A DNA stretch of 64,000 nt, from the NCBI GenBank assembly GCA_964351625.1, contig CAYGOV010000002.1, positions 1-64,000 of the forward strand, written 5' to 3'. The first letter of the stretch is position 1, and the number at the start of each line of letters is the position of its first letter. The translations under genes were made by a program, and so were the position numbers. The notes beneath the pieces were generated by a model, which saw nothing but the letters and a program-made list of their open reading frames with translations, was not told where the DNA came from and did not search any database. Of this stretch, positions 16,154-23,228 are shown in pieces. The stretch is from Marinoscillum sp964351625 (GTDB lineage Bacteria; Bacteroidota; Bacteroidia; Cytophagales; Cyclobacteriaceae).

Positions 16154-16810
16154 ATGAGAATAATGAAACCATTTGGTTTATTTTTAATATCGACACTCAT
16201 GGGATGCACTAGTATAATGTACAGCCCATCACTAGATATTCCGATGAATCCATTAGGTAAAAATCAAGTGGATATACAGGCGGGAGTTGGATTATTCCCT
16301 GAAACTCGACCACATGAGCTGGATAATAAGAATACTACATTGGCTGCTTGCGGACTACTCAGCTATGGTGTTACCAATAATTTCACTTTATCAGGAAAAG
16401 CCTGGTCAGATATTGAAAGGATCATTGCTTTCCGATTCGGATTCGCTCTTTCTGGACAATATATTATGCCAATAAGCGACCAAAGCAGATTAATTATTAT
16501 ACCAAGGCTAGGATTGGCAACATCTGATATTTTCGGATCGGGACAAGGGGTTGGTTTCTCTACCGTATTTCAACAAGAGATAGTACAACATATCAGTTAC
16601 TATTTGGGATTAGGTTCCGTTTGGGGTTGGGTGAATAAGACAAGTGAAGGAGGGATAGGATTGCTTGGTCATATCGGTTTTAGCAGTCGGTTATCTGACA
16701 GTTTCAGGCTAAACTTTGAACTTAATCCTGTCTACCAGATTAATTACTATGACAACAAGCAACCTTTTTTAGTATCCCCTACGCTTAGTCTGGGCTTCCG
16801 AGTAAACTAA
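16154..16810 (+). CDS. Lipoprotein with predicted small outer-membrane barrel
   Basis: 218 residues. The N-terminus MRIMKPFGLF ... STLMGC gives a lipobox with Cys about residue 18 (LMGC), so it is probably lipid-anchored. The rest alternates polar and aromatic residues in strand-length blocks (NQVDIQAGVGLFPET, NFTLSGKAWSD, IIAFRFGFALSGQY, RLGLATSDIFG, and a C-terminal SPTLSLGFRVN ending in a strand), typical of an 8-12 strand beta-barrel. No specific family recognised. It stands between the HTH gene and another lipoprotein, with hairpin repeats on both sides. Confidence 0.65.
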   Translation: MRIMKPFGLFLISTLMGCTSIMYSPSLDIPMNPLGKNQVDIQAGVGLFPETRPHELDNKNTTLAACGLLSYGVTNNFTLSGKAWSDIERIIAFRFGFALSGQYIMPISDQSRLIIIPRLGLATSDIFGSGQGVGFSTVFQQEIVQHISYYLGLGSVWGWVNKTSEGGIGLLGHIGFSSRLSDSFRLNFELNPVYQINYYDNKQPFLVSPTLSLGFRVN

Positions 16811-16874
16811 TGATCAGCAAACAAAAATGGGATTTAGCGCAGCAGATGCAAGGTAGTGTTTCGTATGGACGCGC

Positions 16875-16896
16875 ACCAAGGCTAAGGAACCTTGGT
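16875..16896. other. Intergenic hairpin
   Basis: ACCAAGG (16875-16881) pairs perfectly with CCTTGGT (16890-16896) around an 8-base loop, between the barrel lipoprotein and the next lipoprotein. Only three T follow, so termination would be weak. Confidence 0.4.
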
Positions 16897-16963
16897 TTAA
16901 GAGTAAAACTGGCGTTCCCCTGAAAATGGAAGTACTTCCAAATGCACTAAACCCGATAGGATT

Positions 16964-17389
16964 ATGAAATATTTGGAAAAATTATTCGCGCTTGCTTTTT
17001 GCATTACTCTTTGCCTGCTGTACGCTTGCAAAGAAGATATTGTATCTCAGACTTTGATTACTGGAAAAGTCTACAATGGTGATTCTAATGAGGGCTACGA
17101 GGGAATTGCTGTTTCATATAGAGTCGGGACGGTCTCATTTCTTGGAGTCAGACCATTTCCTGTGTTGCTTACATACACAGATAGTTTAGGGAATTACGAA
17201 GCTCAATTACCAATAGACGAGGAGTATACCTACCATTTGAATTATGTGGATACTGTTTCGTTAGGAACCTCATCTAGTTTCTGCCGCTTTTTCGTGGGGG
17301 AAATCGAGAAAGAAGTTGATAAAACAGTCACCTCCCAGAGAATTGATGTTGCTGTATTACAGACTATTAGATGTGAGAGATATGATTAA
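16964..17389 (+). CDS. Small lipoprotein with a transthyretin-like (carboxypeptidase regulatory) fold
   Basis: 141 residues. A signal peptide ends in the lipobox LLYAC (Cys about 22). The mature part begins 'LITGKVYNGDSNEGYEGIAVSY' and continues 'TYTDSLGNYEAQLP', the arrangement of a carboxypeptidase-regulatory/TTR-like domain (GKVxD ... G-I-V ... T-D-x-x-G-x-Y). In Bacteroidota this fold is common in surface lipoproteins and TonB-dependent receptor plugs and is not enzymatic by itself. Two further Cys sit in the C-terminal third. A hairpin repeat follows 18 bases after the stop. Confidence 0.65.
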   Translation: MKYLEKLFALAFCITLCLLYACKEDIVSQTLITGKVYNGDSNEGYEGIAVSYRVGTVSFLGVRPFPVLLTYTDSLGNYEAQLPIDEEYTYHLNYVDTVSLGTSSSFCRFFVGEIEKEVDKTVTSQRIDVAVLQTIRCERYD

Positions 17390-17407
17390 TTTAATAAATT
17401 CCCTTCC

Positions 17408-17435
17408 CTCAGAGTCACCTGAAAGGGACTCTGAG
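17408..17435. repeat. Hairpin repeat, copy 3
   Basis: The same 9-bp stem as copy 1 (CTCAGAGTC with GACTCTGAG) but with a 10-base loop. The right half and flank (17421-17440) are identical over 20 bases to 14529-14548. It lies just downstream of a lipoprotein gene. Confidence 0.75.
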
Positions 17436-17632
17436 AAATTGCGTGAATTATACTAGTCCTGAAAGTGATTGAACTAGATCCAGCAAAAGGCTGGGACGAG
17501 GGTGATATTATCGCTACTCAATCAATTAAAATATTGCCCGGTAGGAAAAGCAAACTTGGGTCGGCACTTTACATTCCCCCGCCTAGTTTCGAGTCCTCTC
17601 GAACTTTAAGTCTCAACCAAAAAAGTGGTGCC

Positions 17633-18100
17633 CTACTTCTTTTTCAGATGCAGCTCATAAGAATTTTCAAGATTGGAATCAACCAGACCCGTATTGGAAA
17701 GGGTGATTTCGTTTGCATCCTTTTCGGCATTTTTAGTTTGGTCTCCAAAGACGCATTCATAGGTTTGGCCATTGGCAAGTAGTAGCGTAAAGACACGTAC
17801 TTTGGTAAATCCTGAGTTTACTTTTTCTGTTTCCAGCTGCCAAGTAGTGGTTTCGCTATAGAGGGTGTCATTTCTAGTGTATTCAAATGTCAAGTCCACA
17901 TCGGTGAATGTGAAATAGCCCAAGAGACTGTTTCGTTCTTCTACTCTTTCTTGATCGTTTGCATCGCCTTGAGGGTAAAAGGAGATGATCTCATCGATTT
18001 CCCAATGACCTTCAAGCGATTTTTGTCCCTGCTTCAAATCTCGTTTACAAGCAAAGAGTAAACAGCACACACTCGCGAAAAGGACAATTCTTTTTATCAT
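17633..18100 (-). CDS. Small lipoprotein, lipocalin-like
   Basis: 155 residues. A signal peptide is followed by the lipobox LLFAC (Cys about 18). The mature part starts 'SLEGHWEIDEII', then 'FTFTDVDLTFEYTRND', 'TTWQLETEK' and 'NEITLSN', the G-x-W opening and strand spacing of the lipocalin-like/META-type lipoproteins that are frequent in Bacteroidota. No partner gene is evident. The gene downstream of it on the plus strand ends before 17390, leaving about 240 bases with only the hairpin repeat and an A+T-rich stretch. Confidence 0.7.
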   Translation of the reverse strand: MIKRIVLFASVCCLLFACKRDLKQGQKSLEGHWEIDEIISFYPQGDANDQERVEERNSLLGYFTFTDVDLTFEYTRNDTLYSETTTWQLETEKVNSGFTKVRVFTLLLANGQTYECVFGDQTKNAEKDANEITLSNTGLVDSNLENSYELHLKKK

Positions 18101-18188
18101 AGGACTAAGACCATAAGTGCCACAAGATAGTTGTAACTAAGGTGTTAATTCACATGTTCATTGTTAGGCCTTAATTTGTCAGTTTGGC

Positions 18189-18956
18189 TTATTGGGGACG
18201 TATCAAAGGCATTGCCATCAGCGCTTGCACCAAAACTCCAACTGCAAGAAGGAAATATACGGCACCCAAAGTGATCATTCCCTTTGGAGATTGAATCAAA
18301 TAGTAGCCAGCCAATGGAAGAACCTGCAAGGCGTGCATCCCGACAAAATGAGCTATTCTCAAGTCTCCATGCGTCACGCTCCAATTGAGCAGTTTCAATC
18401 CTGCACCACCATCTTTAGCACCAACTGTATGAGCAAGATTGGCACCCATCAGGCCTCCTTCAAAGGCAAAAATGACAAAGAGAATCAAGCCAAGACGAAT
18501 TCCCCAGAGGTAGCTAGGCTCAAGATCGGGTAGGTTATCCGCGAAGAAGTAAAAAGCTATGAAGCCAGTAAATAAGGTCATTATACTGATAGCCATACCC
18601 ATCATAGAAAACATCATTCCATTGAATGAAGAGCTGACATTGAAGTGGGAAAGCTCACCTTGTGCAGCCCGTATAGTGATGTATATCAATTCAAATCCTA
18701 ATACAATTACTACTACCCAATTGTAAATGGTGATGGTAGTAGGGTGATCAAGGTAATGCAGAATCCAGCCCATCGTCCAGACAAAGATCACTGTAGAAAG
18801 GTAAAATTTGAAAGGTTTGATCCAAGCATTGATGCCTAGGACTTGTGTGCTGGATGCAGATATCATAATCACGCAAGCAACTGCCCCTATCAATGAGAGT
18901 AGACCAAATACATAAAGGGTGGGATTCCTTTGTCCTAATTCAATAAGAAAGTTCAT
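18189..18956 (-). CDS. Polytopic membrane protein of unknown function
   Basis: 255 residues with about seven membrane helices covering almost the whole chain. It has several conserved-looking His in or near helices (ILHYLDHP, NLAHTVGAKDG, and THGDLRIAHFVGMHALQ near 200-220). Clustered His within helices would suit metal or haem binding, but no known haem-protein family is recognised. The motif 'SVTHGDLRIAHFVGMHALQVLP' region looks like the functional core. It is a single gene. I do not assign a function. Confidence 0.7.
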   Translation of the reverse strand: MNFLIELGQRNPTLYVFGLLSLIGAVACVIMISASSTQVLGINAWIKPFKFYLSTVIFVWTMGWILHYLDHPTTITIYNWVVVIVLGFELIYITIRAAQGELSHFNVSSSFNGMMFSMMGMAISIMTLFTGFIAFYFFADNLPDLEPSYLWGIRLGLILFVIFAFEGGLMGANLAHTVGAKDGGAGLKLLNWSVTHGDLRIAHFVGMHALQVLPLAGYYLIQSPKGMITLGAVYFLLAVGVLVQALMAMPLIRPQ

Positions 18957-19145
18957 AGCGTCAACTTTAATGAGATGTGAAGTTATTTCGATGCTGATCG
19001 CTATTAAATATCATTTTCACTGAAGCCCTTATTTTTCAAACTGACACTCCTTATTTAACCTTCGAAACCGAAAGACCAAATCTGTTTAGGATTTACCTAA
19101 ATGCTTTTTTGAATTATATTACTTGACTTAACCAACCTTTGATTT

Positions 19146-20423
19146 ATGAAAAAAATATTAGCTATTCTTATGATCGCTTCGGCGATCAACGTTATCGCTC
19201 AGCGAAAAATCGTGCATGTTGGGACGCTCATAGATGGCTACAGCAACAGCGCATCCAAGGAGCAGAGCATCATCATAGAAAATGATAAAATAGTTGAAGT
19301 CAAATCAGGCTATATAGAGATTAGGGAAGGTGATGAGTTGATTGACCTCAAAGGGCAAACTGTAATGCCCGGATGGATAGACATGCACGTGCATTTAGAA
19401 GGCCAGACGAGCAAGGATGGTTATCTCAAGGAATTCACGATGAACGAAGCGGATGTCGCTTTCGAGTCTACGGTTTATGCAAAAGCTACATTGATGGCGG
19501 GCTTCACTACCGTTCGCGATCTTGGTGGAAGTGGAGTTAATATCTCTTTGCGAAATGCTATTAATAAAGGATTGGTCGTTGGGCCAAGGATCTTTACCGC
19601 GGGCAAATCTTTGGCGATCACAGGAGGCCATGCGGACCCAACGAATGGATACCGCAGTGATTTGATGGGTGATCCATCCCCTAAAGATGGTGTGGTCAAT
19701 GGCTTGGAAGATGCTCAAAAGGCTGTAAGGCAGCGTTATAAAAATGGTGCTGACTTAATTAAAATCACGGCTACAGGTGGTGTGCTCAGTGTAGCTAAAG
19801 ATGGTAGCGGTCCTCACTTCAGTGAGGAGGAAATAGCTATGATTGTGAAGACTGCCAATGATTTGGGATTCCATGTGGCAGCTCATGCCCATGGTGATGA
19901 AGGGATGCAGCGAGCGGTACGTGCTGGTGTGAAAACGATCGAACACGGAACGTACATGTCGGAGGCTACTATGAAGCTGATGAAGGAAAAAAATGCTTTT
20001 TATATACCTACCATTTCCGCAGGAATGGCAGTTGCAAGGCTTTCGCAAGTTGAGGGCTATTATCCAGCGATGGTTGCCAAGAAGGCTTCCGTGATAGGAC
20101 CGCAGATCAGTGAGACATTTACCAAAGCGTATAAAAATGGAACGCCTATTGGTTTTGGAACGGATGCAGGAGTTTTCCCTCACGGAGAAAACTTTAAGGA
20201 GTTTCAGTACATGGTAGAAGGAGGGATGCCTGCTATGCAAGCCATCAAATGTGCAACTTCTATCAATGCTGGCATACTTGACATGGCCGATGAATTAGGA
20301 TCAATCAAAGCTGGATACATTGCTGATTTGGTAGCTGTGAATGGTGATCCCTTGAAGGATATCACAGTAATGGGCAATGTGACTTTCGTGATGAAAGCAG
20401 GGGAGGTTTATAGAATGGATTGA
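19146..20423 (+). CDS. Secreted metal-dependent amidohydrolase
   Basis: 425 residues with a signal peptide (about 1-18, ending VIAQ), so it acts in the periplasm or outside. Amidohydrolase-superfamily binuclear site: DMHVHLEG (D-x-H-x-H), the bridging Lys in DLIKITATGG, AAHAHGDEG (His), TIEHGTY (His) and GFGTDAGVFPHG (catalytic Asp). It belongs to the imidazolonepropionase-like/Xaa-Pro dipeptidase group, whose members split cyclic amides or prolyl dipeptides; the substrate cannot be read from sequence. It is monocistronic, ending in a hairpin shared with the convergent MscS gene. Confidence 0.85.
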   Translation: MKKILAILMIASAINVIAQRKIVHVGTLIDGYSNSASKEQSIIIENDKIVEVKSGYIEIREGDELIDLKGQTVMPGWIDMHVHLEGQTSKDGYLKEFTMNEADVAFESTVYAKATLMAGFTTVRDLGGSGVNISLRNAINKGLVVGPRIFTAGKSLAITGGHADPTNGYRSDLMGDPSPKDGVVNGLEDAQKAVRQRYKNGADLIKITATGGVLSVAKDGSGPHFSEEEIAMIVKTANDLGFHVAAHAHGDEGMQRAVRAGVKTIEHGTYMSEATMKLMKEKNAFYIPTISAGMAVARLSQVEGYYPAMVAKKASVIGPQISETFTKAYKNGTPIGFGTDAGVFPHGENFKEFQYMVEGGMPAMQAIKCATSINAGILDMADELGSIKAGYIADLVAVNGDPLKDITVMGNVTFVMKAGEVYRMD

Positions 20424-20474
20424 AAAAAAATCCGACAGGTCTGCGCGACCCGGTCTCAAAAACCTGTCGGGTTT
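20423..20474 (-). terminator. Hairpin terminator between convergent genes
   Basis: CCGACAGGT (20432-20440) pairs with ACCTGTCGG (20462-20470). Read on the minus strand it is followed by a run of eight T, so it best serves the MscS gene; on the plus strand only TTT follows. Arms of this sequence (CCGACAGGT...ACCTGTCGG) recur widely between genes in Bacteroidota genomes. Confidence 0.65.
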
Positions 20475-20493
20475 ATGATTTCTCAACTAACTC

Positions 20494-21348
20494 TTACTTC
20501 TTATCGTGCACATGCACATCCATTTGTGGGAATGGTATGTTGAGTCCTTCCCTGGCAAAGGTCTTGTAAACTTTCTCGTTCATATCGAAATGAACAGGCC
20601 AAAGGTCTGAAGCTTTGGTCCAAGCCCTCACCACGAAATTAATTGAACTATCACCTAGTGAATGCATCGCCACGAATGGTTCTGGTTCCTTGAGAATGCG
20701 TTCATCTTCTTCTAATAATCTTTTGAGTACTTCTTTTGCTTTGTCTGAGTCATCACCATAAGCTATTCCAAAATTCCAATCTGATCTTCTTTCTTCCTCT
20801 TGTGAGAGGTTGGTCATATCGGAATTTGCCAAACTACCATTTGGTAGGTAAATCACCTTTTTATCAAATGTATTGATAAGTGTGTAAAATATAGTTATTG
20901 ATTTGACTGTTCCCAAATAGCCTTTTACGTCTATTACATCTCCGACCTTAAACGGTCTTAGGAGAAGGATAATGACGCCTCCCGCAAAGTTTTGAAGTGT
21001 GCCTTGCAATGCTAAACCTACCGCCAAACCAGCCGCCCCAAGGACAGCAATAAAGCTAGTTACCTGAATACCTACCATTCCAATAACTGAAATAAATAAC
21101 ATTACTTTGAGAAGCATGCTGATCAGTGTTTTCAGGAATGGAGTCAGCGATGGGTCAAAATTTCGCTTGGTCATTACTTTGCCAAGTGTTCGAGTAAATA
21201 ATTTTATTACCCATAGACCGAGTAATAAAGTGATTATAGATAATACCAGTCTAGGTCCATAATCAACCAAATAGCCGAGAGCAATTTCCGATATGTTTAT
21301 GACCTTATCTACTTGTTGGGTTACTTGTTCTTCTACTTGTTCTTCCAT
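20494..21348 (-). CDS. mscS: Small-conductance mechanosensitive channel (MscS family)
   Basis: 284 residues, close to E. coli MscS (286). Three membrane helices (about 30-52, 72-92, 97-122). The pore helix shows the Gly/Ala pattern 'VLGAAGLAVGLALQGTLQNFAGGVIILL', followed by the beta domain (RPFKVGDVIDVKGYLGTVKSI, then YLPNGSLANSDMTNLS) and a cytoplasmic alpha/beta domain. The channel opens under membrane tension to release solutes on osmotic downshock. The N-terminus is unusually rich in Glu, Gln and Val (EEQVEEQVTQQVDKV). It shares its terminator hairpin with the convergent amidohydrolase gene. Confidence 0.92.
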   Translation of the reverse strand: MEEQVEEQVTQQVDKVINISEIALGYLVDYGPRLVLSIITLLLGLWVIKLFTRTLGKVMTKRNFDPSLTPFLKTLISMLLKVMLFISVIGMVGIQVTSFIAVLGAAGLAVGLALQGTLQNFAGGVIILLLRPFKVGDVIDVKGYLGTVKSITIFYTLINTFDKKVIYLPNGSLANSDMTNLSQEEERRSDWNFGIAYGDDSDKAKEVLKRLLEEDERILKEPEPFVAMHSLGDSSINFVVRAWTKASDLWPVHFDMNEKVYKTFAREGLNIPFPQMDVHVHDKK

Positions 21349-21392
21349 TTTTCTGATTTTCGATTCAAATACTATTAAACAATTAATCTAGT

Positions 21393-21755
21393 TTAGTCCT
21401 CCGGATATGGGATAAAGACAAAGTTGGTGAACTCTCTGTCCACAATGAATAGGCAGCAGTACTCATCAGGGTCTTTGAATGCACCTTTGAAGGCCTCAGC
21501 TTCTTCTATTAGTTTCCTGTCGACAAACTCTTCCATAAATGAAGCGTAGTAGTTCCACTTGTTTTCAAACTGATCGATCTCATAAAGAAGCTGACCAATC
21601 GGAACATCTACTTTTGATACTGGGAAAATAGGAAAATCTGAGAAGCCGCGCTTTTTAATTTGGTAAGATGCTTCTTTGAGATACTCGGATACTTTCACAA
21701 AATCTGAAGAGATTTTGCCAAGGTATTTTGGATCGAGTGAAGGGTCGTTTTGCAT
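21393..21755 (-). CDS. Conserved hypothetical protein
   Basis: 120 residues, acidic and cytosolic, with no signal peptide or membrane helix. The first half is helical ('YLGKISSDFVKVSEYLKEASYQIK'), the middle has FPIFPVSKVDVPIGQLL and the end is a strand-like 'CCLFIVDREFTNFVFIPYPED'. It begins one base after the stop of rlmD, so the two are cotranscribed. I recognise it only as a protein type conserved in Cytophagales; no function is claimed. Confidence 0.7.
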   Translation of the reverse strand: MQNDPSLDPKYLGKISSDFVKVSEYLKEASYQIKKRGFSDFPIFPVSKVDVPIGQLLYEIDQFENKWNYYASFMEEFVDRKLIEEAEAFKGAFKDPDEYCCLFIVDREFTNFVFIPYPED

Positions 21756-21756
21756 A

Positions 21757-23151
21757 TTATTTTGCTTTTAGCAGCATTACATTTTCTACATGATGTGTCT
21801 GAGGAAACATATCTACGGGCTGTATCGCCACTACCTCAAAAGCCTCAGAGAGCAATTCAAGATCACGTGCCTGAGTGGCAGGATTACAACTTACATAGAC
21901 CAATTTTTTTGGTTTGATTCTAATCAGCATCTCCACAACTTTCTGATGCATTCCCGCTCTTGGTGGATCGGTGATGATTACGTCAGGAAGGCCATATTTA
22001 GCCACAAATTCGTCATTCATCATATCCTTCATATCACCAGCAAGGAATGTGGTGTTCGTGATGCCATTGAGCTCAGAGTTGATCCGAGCATCTATGGTGG
22101 CTTCTTCTACGGATTCTACGCCGATCACTTTCTTGGCTTGCTTCGCTATAAAATTGGCAATGGTACCTGTGCCTGTGTATAGGTCATAGACCACTTCGTC
22201 ACCTTTGAGCCCCGCAAAGTCACGCGTCACTTTATACAACTCATAAGCTTGGATACTGTTAGTTTGATAGAAGGATTTCGGACCTATTCGAAATTTCAAT
22301 CCTTCCATTTCCTCATGGATATAAGGGTCACCATGGTAGCAATGCACAGGAAGATCATAGAATGTCTCATTCTTTTTCTCATTGATGATATACATCAGCG
22401 AAGAAATCTGAGGGAAAATATTTTTCAAATGGGACATTAATCCGTCTATGGCTTTTGAGTCATCATAGAAAAACTGGACGATCACCATCAGGTCACCCGT
22501 AGTAGAAGATCTTATGATCAGGTTTCGGAGCAAACCTACCTGAGATTGTAAGTTGAAAAACGTGAGTCCATTCACTTCTGCATATTCCTTGACGGAAAGT
22601 CGGATTTCATTCGAAGGTGAGGCCTGCAGCCAGCAATGATTGATGTCGAGTATTTTGTCGAACCTTCGTGGAATATGAAACCCAAGAGCATTTCTGCTTA
22701 GTTCCTCACCTTTGTCTATTTCCTCTCTAGTCAGCCATCGCATATCGGAGAAAGTATACTCTAGCTTATTGCGGTAGTAGGTAGTATTGGTAGAGCCAAG
22801 TATTGGCTGGAGCTCTGGCAGCTCGGTTTTACCAATCTTTTTCAGATTTTGCGCTACGTGATCTTGCTTGTGTCTTAGCTGGGCGTCATACTGGATATGC
22901 TGCCACTTGCAGCCACCACAGGTGCCGAAGTGTTCGCAGAAGGATTCTGTCCTGTCTGCAGACTTGGTGTGGTAGTGGATAATCTCTCCTTCGAAGAATT
23001 TCTTCTGTTTTCCGATCACGCGGATATCTACAATATCACCAGGTGCACCATTTTTTACAAAGTAGACCCGTTTGTCGTGTCGGCCGACACTTTTTCCGTC
23101 AGCCGATATCCCATCGATGACCAACTTTTCAATAACTTTACTAGGATTCAT
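21757..23151 (-). CDS. rlmD: 23S rRNA (uracil-5-)-methyltransferase RlmD/RumA type
   Basis: 464 residues from the ATG giving MNPSKVIEKL; a longer in-frame start at 23217 would add 22 residues unlike the family. An N-terminal TRAM domain (about 10-65, ending in GEIIHYH) is followed by the iron-sulfur motif CEHFGTCGGC with a later Cys (NHCWLQ) completing the 4Fe-4S ligands. The C-terminal Rossmann domain has LYTGTGTIANF, TDPPRAGMH and the catalytic YVSCNP. It methylates C5 of a 23S rRNA uridine (U1939 or U747 in E. coli numbering; the target here is not resolved). It is divergent from the large secreted protein at 23229. Confidence 0.9.
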   Translation of the reverse strand: MNPSKVIEKLVIDGISADGKSVGRHDKRVYFVKNGAPGDIVDIRVIGKQKKFFEGEIIHYHTKSADRTESFCEHFGTCGGCKWQHIQYDAQLRHKQDHVAQNLKKIGKTELPELQPILGSTNTTYYRNKLEYTFSDMRWLTREEIDKGEELSRNALGFHIPRRFDKILDINHCWLQASPSNEIRLSVKEYAEVNGLTFFNLQSQVGLLRNLIIRSSTTGDLMVIVQFFYDDSKAIDGLMSHLKNIFPQISSLMYIINEKKNETFYDLPVHCYHGDPYIHEEMEGLKFRIGPKSFYQTNSIQAYELYKVTRDFAGLKGDEVVYDLYTGTGTIANFIAKQAKKVIGVESVEEATIDARINSELNGITNTTFLAGDMKDMMNDEFVAKYGLPDVIITDPPRAGMHQKVVEMLIRIKPKKLVYVSCNPATQARDLELLSEAFEVVAIQPVDMFPQTHHVENVMLLKAK

Positions 23152-23228
23152 TGGGCGCAAATCTAATAATTGTTGTGCTGTAGTATGTTGGGGTAATGAC
23201 CCTAAAAACTGTTTCACCCCTAATCGTA

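Noticed and set aside
17465..17782. Plus-strand open frame of 105 codons
   Set aside because: Its 3' half is antisense to the well-supported lipoprotein gene on the minus strand, the start is not ATG and no family pattern appears.
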